A DNA stretch of 64,000 bases, taken from the IMG/VR virus record IMGVR_UViG_3300045918_000320, positions 17,293 through 81,292 of that record; one strand, given 5' to 3'. Origin of the DNA: a virus. The notes under the pieces were generated by a model, which ran no database searches, was not told the DNA's origin, and was given only the letters and a program-made list of their open reading frames with translations. The translations under genes were made by a program, and so were the position numbers. Positions 26,046-33,301 of this stretch are shown here, in pieces; the first letter of the stretch is position 1, and every line of letters starts with the position of its first letter.

Positions 26046-26745
26046 TCCTAATCACGGATTTGAATTACAGCCGGATGTTAATGGAGGCCCTAGAATAACT
26101 ACTGAAAATGGTATTTTGTATCAATCTGAATTTGTAATGCTGCAGGATATTATTGGTACTCTGGACGATATGGATAAATCTAGATTTTCTAGAACGGTAG
26201 ATGCTCTAGAATTAGAGCCGGGATTATATTGTCGTTCTCGACAAGAAAAATCTGAAGACTCAGCTACTAGACGTACAATATCTCAAGACAATATAGATGG
26301 TATAGTTTATGGCGGATTAATTTGTGGTACAGATAGATACAGTAAAGACGTAGCAAAATACGCACTAAAACACTTTGGAATATTTAATAATACTTCTAGA
26401 TTTGTATTACCTCTAAACCCTGGAAATTTCTTTGACTGGTTTTTATCAGGGGGATATTTTATCTTGTCTATTTTCTTTTTACCAGTATTTATTATTAACT
26501 ATTTACTTACTATACATAAAGATAAGAATAATACGAGTTCTAAAAAACTATACCTACTTTGTCTTTATGCTATGCGTAAAACAAAAATTATGAGATATTT
26601 TTATAGACATTTCTGTGAGCATATGGTAGAAATGTATGGAGAGGAATTTATATCTGAAATTTATAAGATATACTATCCAGCCGAGCATCCTTTAAATTTT
26701 TTTGCTAAAGGTATAAAGTATACTAATGGAGTATTTACAAAATGA
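26011..26745 (+). CDS. Membrane protein of unknown function (244 aa)
   Basis: GTG start with GGAG upstream. The N-terminal 125 residues are soluble (YNRWHNPNHGFEL; ELEPGLYCRS). A strongly hydrophobic hairpin at about 140-165 (FFDWFLSGGYFILSIFFLPV) follows, then a basic helical tail. Could sit in the host inner membrane. No family recognised. Confidence 0.75.
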   Translation: MDKIESYNRWHNPNHGFELQPDVNGGPRITTENGILYQSEFVMLQDIIGTLDDMDKSRFSRTVDALELEPGLYCRSRQEKSEDSATRRTISQDNIDGIVYGGLICGTDRYSKDVAKYALKHFGIFNNTSRFVLPLNPGNFFDWFLSGGYFILSIFFLPVFIINYLLTIHKDKNNTSSKKLYLLCLYAMRKTKIMRYFYRHFCEHMVEMYGEEFISEIYKIYYPAEHPLNFFAKGIKYTNGVFTK

Positions 26746-27005
26746 ATAAGTTAGATAATGAAACACTTTTGGAATTAGTAGAGGTAGATTTTGATAAAAT
26801 CAAATTCGAGAAAGAGAGCGATGGTGGAGTTAGTATTGTTTTTACTGACGAGTCCGAGAAGATCAAGTTGGAAAACATCGCTCTTAGGGCTTTTAAGGTT
26901 AAAAAAGATACTGTTAAAGCTCGTGAGAAAAACCTAGTAAAGCTTATAGAAATTTTATTAAATGAAGCTTTTAGATCTTTAGGAGATGAAGATGTACAAG
27001 TTTAA
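26742..27005 (+). CDS. Acidic hypothetical protein (87 aa)
   Basis: ATGA overlap with the membrane-protein gene. Charged, helical C-terminal half. G+C is locally higher around 26810-26900 than in its neighbours. Unknown function. Confidence 0.7.
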   Translation: MNKLDNETLLELVEVDFDKIKFEKESDGGVSIVFTDESEKIKLENIALRAFKVKKDTVKAREKNLVKLIEILLNEAFRSLGDEDVQV

Positions 27006-27186
27006 AAAAGAACCAGATTCTAACAATGAATTTGATATTTCAGAAGTTGTCTTTACTGTAGACGCTAATACTGCAACTGAATTAACTACAGAAATGTTTT
27101 ATTTCCTATTAGCTTGTGGATTTCAAAAAGAATCTATATTAAATTCATTATCAGCTCTTATCGAGGAACACAATGAAGAAGTCTGA
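26992..27186 (+). CDS. Hypothetical protein (64 aa)
   Basis: I place the start at 26992 because TTAGGAG ends 6 bp before it; the ATG at 26986 touches the site. Starts MYKFKKEPDSNNEFDI. Acidic, no recognised domain. Overlaps both neighbours. Confidence 0.65.
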   Translation: MYKFKKEPDSNNEFDISEVVFTVDANTATELTTEMFYFLLACGFQKESILNSLSALIEEHNEEV

Positions 27187-27352
27187 ATTAATAGAAGCAG
27201 TTCTAAAAGAAAGCATGTCTCTTTGTAATAAAGAGCAAGTAATACAGAATTTAGAGATACTGGAAAGATTAGGAATGAAACCTCCAGTAACTAAAGACTA
27301 TGAAAATTTTGAAGAACATTTTGGTGTAGCGTTTAAATGGGATGAGGAATGA
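27173..27352 (+). CDS. Helical hypothetical protein (59 aa)
   Basis: Reads MKKSELIEAVLKESMSLCNK onward and ends FKWDEE. GAGG lies 7 bp before the ATG, and both ends overlap neighbours (ATGA at the 3' end), supporting it as a real gene. Function unknown. Confidence 0.7.
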   Translation: MKKSELIEAVLKESMSLCNKEQVIQNLEILERLGMKPPVTKDYENFEEHFGVAFKWDEE

Positions 27353-27639
27353 TTACAAAAAAAGAAGCTTACGAAAATATGATGGGATTTGATTCTCATC
27401 CTCCTGTCACTACTATGTCTTTAATAAATGAGATAGTAGATATTTCTAGTAAGCTTGGTCAGCAAGCTATCTCAATTTATGTACCAATAAAATCTTTAGA
27501 AAAATTTAAAAACTCTTTGCGTAAAAGAGGATTTGGCGTGCAGTATGTTACATTTAAAGCTATGCCCGAAGTAGCATATATAACTATAGTTTGGGATGTA
27601 GCAGATTTTATAGCTAGCGAAGCTGGTAAGGAGATTTAA
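27349..27639 (+). CDS. Hypothetical protein upstream of dUTPase (96 aa)
   Basis: Begins MITKKEAYENMMGFDSHPPV. Alternating strand and helix pattern suggests a compact alpha/beta domain (ISIYVPIKSLEKFKNSLRKRG). Unknown family. ATGA-coupled to the previous gene. Confidence 0.7.
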   Translation: MITKKEAYENMMGFDSHPPVTTMSLINEIVDISSKLGQQAISIYVPIKSLEKFKNSLRKRGFGVQYVTFKAMPEVAYITIVWDVADFIASEAGKEI

Positions 27640-27642
27640 ATA

Positions 27643-28146
27643 ATGTTTTATACTTTTACAGCACTAGCAATATATTTTATTACAAAAATTATTTTAAGAG
27701 ATAGTAGAACTATAAATGTAAAAGTAGTTAGATCTTTAAATGCTCAAGTATTTTCTAATCCTCCTAGACCTAGAAATAATTCTTTAGAGAATGTTGGGAT
27801 AGACTTATATGTAGACCGAGTAGAGGATTGCGGATCTTATTTTAGAGTATATACTGGAGTATGCGTACAGCCGCCAAAAGGATATTATTTTGACGCAGTA
27901 CCTAGATCTAGTATTTATAAAAAAGGCTTGATATTGTATAATTCTTGTGGTATAATAGATCAGTCGTATACAGGAGAGATACAAGCAATGTTTTTTAAAA
28001 CTCCTAATTGCGAAGCTCCGGTAGTTGGAGAAAGATTAATACAACTAATACCTAGAGAAAATTTATTAGTTGAGTTTGAAGAAGTATCGGAATTAGAAGT
28101 TAGCGAGCGTGGGAATAAAGGTTTTGGAGAAAATAGTGGACGATAA
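27643..28146 (+). CDS. dut: dUTPase with N-terminal hydrophobic anchor (167 aa)
   Basis: Hydrolyses dUTP to dUMP and pyrophosphate, keeping uracil out of DNA and feeding ThyX. All five trimeric dUTPase motifs are visible: NVGIDLYV, PRSSIYKKG, GIIDQSYTGEI, GERLIQLIP and RGNKGFGENSG. Unusually, residues 2-19 are hydrophobic (FYTFTALAIYFITKIIL), suggesting a membrane anchor. The ATG has AAGGAG upstream and there is no better internal start. Confidence 0.92.
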   Translation: MFYTFTALAIYFITKIILRDSRTINVKVVRSLNAQVFSNPPRPRNNSLENVGIDLYVDRVEDCGSYFRVYTGVCVQPPKGYYFDAVPRSSIYKKGLILYNSCGIIDQSYTGEIQAMFFKTPNCEAPVVGERLIQLIPRENLLVEFEEVSELEVSERGNKGFGENSGR

Positions 28147-28615
28147 TCATAAAAAGATTATGAGATTCATGAAATCTAGTTGGACTAATATGAACATTAG
28201 ATGTGGAAAGTATAAACATCTACAAACTAAAAGTAAGTCTAAATCTTATATGGGATTAGAAGTTTTATTTTCTAGAAAAGAATATAAAGATTTTTGTTTT
28301 AGCCACAAAGAGGAGATTCTAAATTTAGAAAAGCCTAGTGTGGATAGAATAGATTCTTCTAAGTCATACTCCCTAGATAATATAAGATTTATAGAATTGT
28401 CCGAGAATATACGGATTAAAAAATATGGTAATCAATATCATGGCGGTCAATTAAGTAACACTAAACGAGGAATAAAGTCTGTAGGAAAAAAATTTGCAGC
28501 CAGAATTACTCATAGATCTAAAGAAAAACATTTAGGAGTTTTTGAGACACAAGAAGAGGCTTACGAAGCATATAAGAAAGAGTATATAAATATCTATGGA
28601 AAGGAACCATTTTAA
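28136..28615 (+). CDS. AP2/HNH homing endonuclease (159 aa)
   Basis: GTG start at 28136 with GGAG 6 bp upstream, overlapping the dUTPase end. The middle (VDRIDSSKSYSLDNIRFIEL, then SENIR) is an HNH-type core of the kind found with AP2 domains. The C-terminus (GIKSVGKKFAARITHRSKEK, HLGVFETQEEAYEAY) is an AP2 DNA-binding domain. A mobile gene inserted beside a conserved gene. Confidence 0.85.
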   Translation: MDDNHKKIMRFMKSSWTNMNIRCGKYKHLQTKSKSKSYMGLEVLFSRKEYKDFCFSHKEEILNLEKPSVDRIDSSKSYSLDNIRFIELSENIRIKKYGNQYHGGQLSNTKRGIKSVGKKFAARITHRSKEKHLGVFETQEEAYEAYKKEYINIYGKEPF

Positions 28616-28616
28616 A

Positions 28617-28871
28617 ATGAACGAAAAACAAATATTAGAATCTCTGCAGGAAGCAGATAGAGCGTTAAATTTAGCAGTAGTTCGGATAAAGGAATTAGAA
28701 GATCTACTTGCTTTTTATGCTAATCCCCAAACTTGGGAAAGAAATAGTTTTAAGCTAGCCACAGCTATACCTCAAGATACGGATAGCTTAGTAGGATATG
28801 ATGCTCAGAATAAAACACATTACAATTTTGGCGGAGCCAAAGCAAGGAGTTATTTTTATGGTAAAAATTAA
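28617..28871 (+). CDS. Helical hypothetical protein (84 aa)
   Basis: The start at 28617 has AAGGAA upstream and follows the previous stop by one base. Helical N-terminus (EKQILESLQEADRALNLAVV) like a short coiled coil. It overlaps the next gene by 14 bp. Unknown. Confidence 0.65.
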   Translation: MNEKQILESLQEADRALNLAVVRIKELEDLLAFYANPQTWERNSFKLATAIPQDTDSLVGYDAQNKTHYNFGGAKARSYFYGKN

Positions 28872-29133
28872 AACACTACTAGTATTAGGCTTATTAAGTT
28901 TTAACGCTATATCTGTTGAAATTCCAAAATTTCAATATGGAGATAAAGTAAGAATAAAAAAGTCTGTAACATCTTCTGAGATAGAATTTTATAATCTTCA
29001 TAAAAAAATTGCAACAATTAGAACTTATACTGAGGGAGTATGTATGGCATATTCTATAACCTATAAAGAATACTATATACCTAACGCTACTATCTGTGAA
29101 AAGGATTTGGAGTTAATTAATGGAAAAAAATAG
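28858..29133 (+). CDS. Secreted small protein (91 aa)
   Basis: The ATG at 28858 has GGAG upstream and opens a classical signal peptide (KIKTLLVLGLLSFNAIS). The mature part is beta-rich (KFQYGDKVRIKKSV, SH3-like) with two cysteines. Predicted periplasmic; role unknown. Confidence 0.72.
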   Translation: MVKIKTLLVLGLLSFNAISVEIPKFQYGDKVRIKKSVTSSEIEFYNLHKKIATIRTYTEGVCMAYSITYKEYYIPNATICEKDLELINGKK

Positions 29134-29515
29134 TAGACTACAATTCTGGCATGAAAGAAAATGGCATTGTGATTATTATTTTGATGGATCTGAACATACT
29201 ACAATATTTGCTAAAGGTGGAATTACTTTAGCCGTTCTTGTACCCACTCTAGCTGAGATTGAGGCTATGGAAATAAGTGGAGAGTACGGACTACAACTAG
29301 GTATTGCCAAGTGTCATGAGGATGATAATTTTAATAAAAGAATTGGTAGAGTAGTTTCTACTGGAAGAATGGCAGAAGTAAAAGCGAAGGTACTAGAAAA
29401 ATTTATTTTACATGATCAAATCTACATTACACTTAGAGTACATAATATTGATATACAAATTTATAAAAGATTTGACAAAGAAATAGCTAGAATCGATTGC
29501 GTGGAGATTGTATAA
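29120..29515 (+). CDS. Hypothetical protein (131 aa)
   Basis: Starts MEKNSRLQFWHERKWHCDYY and has a mixed beta pattern with several His, Cys and Trp residues. Overlaps the secreted-protein gene by 14 bp. No family recognised. Confidence 0.7.
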   Translation: MEKNSRLQFWHERKWHCDYYFDGSEHTTIFAKGGITLAVLVPTLAEIEAMEISGEYGLQLGIAKCHEDDNFNKRIGRVVSTGRMAEVKAKVLEKFILHDQIYITLRVHNIDIQIYKRFDKEIARIDCVEIV

Positions 29516-29583
29516 TGATTGGAATATGTTTATTTAGTATGTCTGTATATATTTTCCTATTAGGATTTGTGGTGTTAAAATGA
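29515..29583 (+). CDS. 22-residue single-pass membrane peptide
   Basis: Reads MIGICLFSMSVYIFLL and then GFVVLK, hydrophobic throughout. Start overlaps the previous stop (TAATG), stop overlaps the next start (ATGA), and GGAG lies 8 bp upstream. The packing argues for a real micro-gene. Confidence 0.55.
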   Translation: MIGICLFSMSVYIFLLGFVVLK

Positions 29584-29765
29584 GAGTATTAATTGATACA
29601 AAAACTGATACTACTTTTATACTTGAGTATGATCATATTACTTATATGGCTACACTTACCGATAAAAAAGGTAATGAGTTAAAGTATAGTTATATACAAG
29701 AACTACCAATAGATTTACACGTATTTCTTGTATTTTTACATAATGAGTTTATAATATTAGACTAG
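29580..29765 (+). CDS. Hypothetical protein (61 aa)
   Basis: Beta-rich small protein (DTTFILEYDHITYMATLTDK). Last plus-strand gene before the non-coding region; its end faces the convergent zinc-finger gene across 11 bp. Confidence 0.65.
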   Translation: MRVLIDTKTDTTFILEYDHITYMATLTDKKGNELKYSYIQELPIDLHVFLVFLHNEFIILD

Positions 29766-29776
29766 ACGAGAGACTG

Positions 29777-30094
29777 TCACTCTTCTTTAACTTTATTTGT
29801 ATCTCTACGACAGCTCTCGCACTTCCTATGCGAACCTCGCTTTAGAGTAATCATATTCGAACAGCCATCAGCGATACATTGTACCTCCTGTCCAATCGGC
29901 TTGTGACCAAGCTTTAAACGTCTACCAGCATCATACTCGGCCTTATGCTTTAGAGCACAGTCAGGACATCTCCTGCCTGACCATCTCCGGCCTTTATCAT
30001 CCAAATATATTATGTTAGTACCTTGCTGCCCTATCAGGGATCTAGTATGCCATTCCCGGCAAAAGGGACAAACAACTCCATCTAGATTATTCAT
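29777..30094 (-). CDS. Cys-rich zinc-finger protein on the opposite strand (105 aa)
   Basis: Four cysteine pairs (CPFC, CPDC, C...GC and CESC) suggest two zinc fingers, with many Arg and Lys residues. GGAGG is 6 bp before the ATG. It is the only minus-strand gene in the right part and has its own T7-like promoter starting just 9 nt before the ATG. G+C is about 46%, far above its neighbours, so it may be recently acquired or strongly constrained. A nucleic-acid-binding regulator is likely; no family recognised. Confidence 0.75.
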   Translation of the reverse strand: MNNLDGVVCPFCREWHTRSLIGQQGTNIIYLDDKGRRWSGRRCPDCALKHKAEYDAGRRLKLGHKPIGQEVQCIADGCSNMITLKRGSHRKCESCRRDTNKVKEE

Positions 30095-30100
30095 AGTAGC

Positions 30101-30119
30101 CTCCAGTAATAGTTGTTAA
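30101..30119 (-). promoter_or_regulatory. T7-like late promoter for the zinc-finger gene
   Basis: Minus strand TTAACAACTATTACTGGAG, predicted start G at 30103, giving a leader of 9 nt that still contains the ribosome site. Confidence 0.65.
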
Positions 30120-30191
30120 GCTTACATAATATTGAACCTATAGTTTCGGCTAACCACTTATGCTGCATAGTGTACATAATATAATACTCGT

Positions 30192-30210
30192 TTAACAACT
30201 ACCTGTGGAA
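30192..30210 (+). promoter_or_regulatory. Plus-strand copy of the T7-like promoter
   Basis: TTAACAACTACCTGTGGAA, predicted start G at 30208. It is the only plus-strand copy found and it points into the non-coding region. Confidence 0.6.
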
Positions 30211-30480
30211 TATGAATAATATTCTAGTACCCTTCTCTTAGGAACGTGAAATAGAGCTAACCACTCAGGGACGGTCGGGACACAGGCTACCTAGCCCATA
30301 AAACGATTACTGGAATGTCGAAGGTCAGAAGACACCAGCGTAAGGCCTAGCAGAAGAATCTTATTTACCAGAACAACTTCAGATGAAACATAAACTAGTA
30401 ACCCTGAAGTAGATAATCAAGTAACTTTTACAGGGACTAGAGATCTACTTACCCAAATATGACACACTACATAATATTGA
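30208..30480 (+). ncRNA. Candidate structured RNA, GC-rich, in the non-coding region
   Basis: Starts at the plus-strand T7-like promoter. The 5' end folds as GAATAT/ATATTC. Line 30241-30300 is about 55% G+C against about 30% in the genome. Two hairpins, ACTTCAG/CTGAAGT (30376-30410) and AAGTAGAT/ATCTACTT (30407-30450), share bases and exclude each other. No ORF longer than a few codons fits. The 3' end is a guess, as no terminator was found. Confidence 0.4.
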
Positions 30481-30544
30481 ATACATAACTCACTATAGCC
30501 TTTATAGGCTGACTACCCTAAAACATAACTCATACTATAGCCCC
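30480..30544 (+). promoter_or_regulatory. Two further T7-core matches in the non-coding region
   Basis: ACTCACTATAG at 30488-30498 is identical to positions -10 to +1 of the T7 promoter. A second copy, ACATAACTCATACTATAGCC, lies at 30523-30542 with a 2-bp insertion. Both are preceded by ACATA. They may be a second promoter class or chance. Confidence 0.35.
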
Positions 30545-31034
30545 AAAGCCTAAAATAGCTGTATTAAGCTCTAATAGAGGCTTAGGACATGATACAAGAA
30601 TGCTAAATGAATAATAGACATTACATATTAGATAGTTATGAGAGTGCATAATATATAGATAAGTGTGTGTAGACATAGATATATATATTTTTATTCAGTT
30701 ATAGAGTTACCTACCCCCCTACCCTGCCAACAATATCTGTCACTTGACTTGGCATGACACTTGCATTGCAATCGATAAGCCAAATAAGAAGTGGCATGCT
30801 AATTGTATAAGCAATATTGATGCCAAGAATATGTAATCTCTACCCGATAACTACTATTATAAGGTATAGAATATAGGTGCAATATAATTGCAAGTTGCAA
30901 TATGTAAAGTAAACTATACATTATTCGACAAGATTTTAGGGTAAAAAATTAAAGATATTCAAATATAAAGCATATTATATAAACGTAAGATTATATTATT
31001 CAAACACTTGTTTTATTTTAACCTACATATATTT

Positions 31035-31051
31035 AACACTGTAATGTTAAT
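31035..31051 (+). repeat. Near-palindromic repeat, copy 1
   Basis: AACACTGTAATGTTAAT. The AACA..TGTT arms are nearly symmetric, as in protein-binding sites. Confidence 0.5.
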
Positions 31052-31083
31052 ATATTCAATATATTGCTAATTTACCATAAATC

Positions 31084-31100
31084 AACACTATAATGTTAAT
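31084..31100 (+). repeat. Near-palindromic repeat, copy 2
   Basis: AACACTATAATGTTAAT, 49 bp after copy 1, differing at one base. It could be an iteron or operator pair. Confidence 0.5.
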
Positions 31101-31211
31101 CCTACAATATTGAACTATCTATATTAGAAGCTATCAACTTACTTTCAATCAATACAACTACTTTATATTATTCGAATGGTGAAATTATTTTAGAATAATA
31201 ATAGTTTCTAG

Positions 31212-31240
31212 TTGCTATTTAATGCATCATGTTATATACT
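31212..31240 (+). promoter_or_regulatory. Host-type sigma-70 promoter
   Basis: TTGCTA, 17-bp spacer, TATACT, 31 bp before the ATG at 31272. Confidence 0.55.
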
Positions 31241-31271
31241 AGTATTAAGAAAACAAACGAAAGAGGTATAT

Positions 31272-31466
31272 ATGAATAATTATGAAACAATACTTACCTT
31301 TGAAGAACCTACACTTACTATAATTATTTTAGCCGATGGAAATAATGGCTTTAAATATTACTTAGAATCTTTAGATGGTTACCCTTTAACTAACGTCTAT
31401 AGCTCTGAAAAAAGAGATTTAATAAGTACTATTGAACAGGCTAAGGCATTATCTAAACAATATTAA
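31272..31466 (+). CDS. Hypothetical protein (64 aa)
   Basis: The ATG at 31272 follows AAAGAGG; an upstream in-frame ATG overlaps the promoter and is rejected. Starts MNNYETILTFEEPTLTIII. First gene after the non-coding region. Unknown. Confidence 0.65.
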   Translation: MNNYETILTFEEPTLTIIILADGNNGFKYYLESLDGYPLTNVYSSEKRDLISTIEQAKALSKQY

Positions 31467-31478
31467 AAGGGGCATAAA

Positions 31479-31700
31479 ATGCAATTAAAATATAAAAGAG
31501 TATCAAGTTATATTATCGAGACTATTTACGATGATACTACAATTAGAATAGGAAAGGACTATGGCAGTCATGGCAGATGTAAACCATTTTACTATGTAGA
31601 GTCAGATAATAAAGTTATAATGCATGGCTTTACTACTCAAAAAGAAGCAAAGAAGTATGTTTTAACTCAAATAGGGATAGACTTTAAAAAGGCGGTATAA
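31479..31700 (+). CDS. Hypothetical protein (73 aa)
   Basis: AAGGGGC ribosome site. Beta-rich with ETIYDDTTIRIGKDYGSHG and a helical end (TQKEAKKYVLTQIG). Resembles small proteins with an AP2-like or SH3-like pattern but too weakly to name. Confidence 0.65.
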   Translation: MQLKYKRVSSYIIETIYDDTTIRIGKDYGSHGRCKPFYYVESDNKVIMHGFTTQKEAKKYVLTQIGIDFKKAV

Positions 31701-31701
31701 T

Positions 31702-31968
31702 ATGAAATATGACACTTGGAAACTAGATAACAATGAAAAATCAACTACTTGCGATTGTTGTGAATGTAAAATTGATAGTAATGATGGAATATTAGCCAAA
31801 GGATATAAAAACAATGATTTAGAACTAATCTGCGAAAAATGTAGTGAAGATTTATTTATATGTGATAGATGTAATTATGCTTGTACTGAAAATGAATGTA
31901 GCTATGGACAAGATTTATGCGATGACTGTTGTGATTTAATAGCGGAAAGATATTCCGACAATGATTAA
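31702..31968 (+). CDS. Cysteine-rich zinc-binding protein (88 aa)
   Basis: Twelve or more cysteines arranged as CDCC, CEC, CEKC, CDRC, C...C and CDDCC, like tandem zinc knuckles or a LIM-like domain. Probably a protein- or nucleic-acid-binding regulator. No family recognised. Confidence 0.7.
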   Translation: MKYDTWKLDNNEKSTTCDCCECKIDSNDGILAKGYKNNDLELICEKCSEDLFICDRCNYACTENECSYGQDLCDDCCDLIAERYSDND

Positions 31969-31979
31969 AAGGGGGATTT

Positions 31980-32276
31980 ATGGGCTATGTAGCTTTAGAC
32001 AAAATCTATTTAACTAAAAAAGGTAACTTAAGAGCTAAAATATTAATTGAAACTAAAGATAATACGGACAGTCATATTTTAAAGATAACTAATAAAACTA
32101 ATAGCTTTATTTCAGGCAATGGCTATGCTTTTTTTGTAACTTTAATCGATATAGAAAAACAAATTATTAAAATTACTATACAAAATAAAAGCTATAATGC
32201 TATAAAATTAAATCATTTTATTAATGTAGGGGGCAAAATTACAATTGATACTTTAATAAATGAAACTAATATATAA
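31980..32276 (+). CDS. Hypothetical beta-rich protein (98 aa)
   Basis: GGGGG site directly before the ATG. Repeated Ile/Lys strands (IYLTKKGNLRAKILIETKDN). Unknown. A conserved-spacer promoter follows it. Confidence 0.65.
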   Translation: MGYVALDKIYLTKKGNLRAKILIETKDNTDSHILKITNKTNSFISGNGYAFFVTLIDIEKQIIKITIQNKSYNAIKLNHFINVGGKITIDTLINETNI

Positions 32277-32285
32277 AAATAATGT

Positions 32286-32314
32286 TTGACACAATGAATT
32301 AAAAATGCTATTAT
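32286..32314 (+). promoter_or_regulatory. Host-type promoter with conserved spacer, copy 1
   Basis: TTGACA, spacer CAATGAATTAAAAATGC (17), TATTAT. The first 11 spacer bases are shared with copies at 33243 and 33923. Confidence 0.8.
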
Positions 32315-32346
32315 TAATTATTGAAACAAAAACAAAGGGGAATTAT

Positions 32347-33201
32347 ATGACAAGTTTAAATTTAATTCATTCACCGGCTGACTATTTAACTACAAAATAC
32401 CATACTTTAAATACTTTAGATTTAACTTCTCAATTTAACAGAGTGGGCTTTAATATTGCTAATGAAGGAAAATCAACTTTAAGAATTCCGGTTAATCCTG
32501 AATTAACTAGACTATTTAATACTTATACTCAAGAAAAACAATTAGAGCTAATTAATCAATATAATACTAAAATGACAAGATACAATCAGAGATTAGGACA
32601 TGAAAAGCATTTTATTAGATTTCAATCGAATGAATTAAAAAGTACTCGAAAAGATCATGATTTATACTTAAGAGTATCAAATTCGTATGACGGCACAAGT
32701 TCTTTAAAAGTAAGTTTAGACATTTTAAGACTAGTTTGCTTAAATGGAATGGTAGCCCCAAGAAATATTTTCGAATTTTCAGTATCTCATCGCTCTAAAA
32801 ATATTTATAATGATGCAATTGAGGCAAGTTATAAAATATTAGCTAAAAAAGAAATTATTGACAATCAAATTGAGGCAATGACTTCTAAAGTATTAAATAC
32901 TGATGAGAAATTGCAACTAGTTGATAATATGCTAAAGTTTAGATTTGATGATAGGGAAATAATTATGGCAGAATCTCAAAAATTAAATTTATTAAGACCG
33001 GTAAGACAAGCGGAAATGAATGATAATTTATATCAAAATTTCAATACAATACAAGAAAAACTAACTAAAGGGGCTAGAATTGCTTTATTAGACGAGAATG
33101 GCAATCCTTTTCATAGTACTGTAAGAGCGGTAAGATCTCAAGTTACTGCAGATAATTTTAATGATCAAGCTTGGCAGTTTGCTACTAGTTTAGTTGGATA
33201 A
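32347..33201 (+). CDS. DUF932-like phage protein (284 aa)
   Basis: Contains LYLRVSNSYDGTSSLKVSLD followed by RLVCLNGMV, the hallmark of the DUF932 phage/plasmid family. The C-terminal half is helical (Q(A)WQFATSL at the end). The family is common in plasmids and phages near early genes; its function is not established. Start at 32347 follows AGGGG. Confidence 0.85.
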   Translation: MTSLNLIHSPADYLTTKYHTLNTLDLTSQFNRVGFNIANEGKSTLRIPVNPELTRLFNTYTQEKQLELINQYNTKMTRYNQRLGHEKHFIRFQSNELKSTRKDHDLYLRVSNSYDGTSSLKVSLDILRLVCLNGMVAPRNIFEFSVSHRSKNIYNDAIEASYKILAKKEIIDNQIEAMTSKVLNTDEKLQLVDNMLKFRFDDREIIMAESQKLNLLRPVRQAEMNDNLYQNFNTIQEKLTKGARIALLDENGNPFHSTVRAVRSQVTADNFNDQAWQFATSLVG

Positions 33202-33205
33202 TATT

Positions 33206-33232
33206 AAGAGGGAATTTAATTCCCTCTTTTTT
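33206..33232 (+). terminator. Rho-independent terminator
   Basis: AAGAGGGAATT and AATTCCCTCTT pair perfectly with a one-base centre, followed by six T. It closes the DUF932 transcript. Confidence 0.9.
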
Positions 33233-33242
33233 CAAATAAATA

Positions 33243-33271
33243 TTGACACAATGAATTAATTTTGATAAACT
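33243..33271 (+). promoter_or_regulatory. Host-type promoter with conserved spacer, copy 2
   Basis: TTGACA, spacer CAATGAATTAATTTTGA (17), TAAACT. Confidence 0.75.
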
Positions 33272-33301
33272 AATTAAGAGAACCAAACAAGAGGGGATAA
33301 A

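Larger units (their letters stand above)
30545..31211. other. AT-rich non-coding region, possible replication origin
   Basis: No ORF, tRNA or terminator is visible. It contains an inverted repeat CTTGGCAT/ATGCCAAG (30748-30755 and 30820-30827), very AT-rich stretches after 30900, and the two AACACTrTAATGTTAAT repeats listed separately. Such a region at the head of the replication genes is a natural place for an origin or control region. Confidence 0.35.

Noticed and set aside
29767-29819. Inverted repeat CGAGAGaCTGTC/GACAGcTCTCG at the end of the zinc-finger gene
   Set aside because: It lies inside coding sequence with a long loop and one mismatch; no T tract, so I do not call it a terminator.
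30230-30430. A protein-coding reading of the GC-rich stretch
   Set aside because: All six frames are broken by stops within about 30 codons and no start has a ribosome site.
31213-31271. Extended start for the gene at 31272
   Set aside because: It would translate across the -10 box and lacks a ribosome site.
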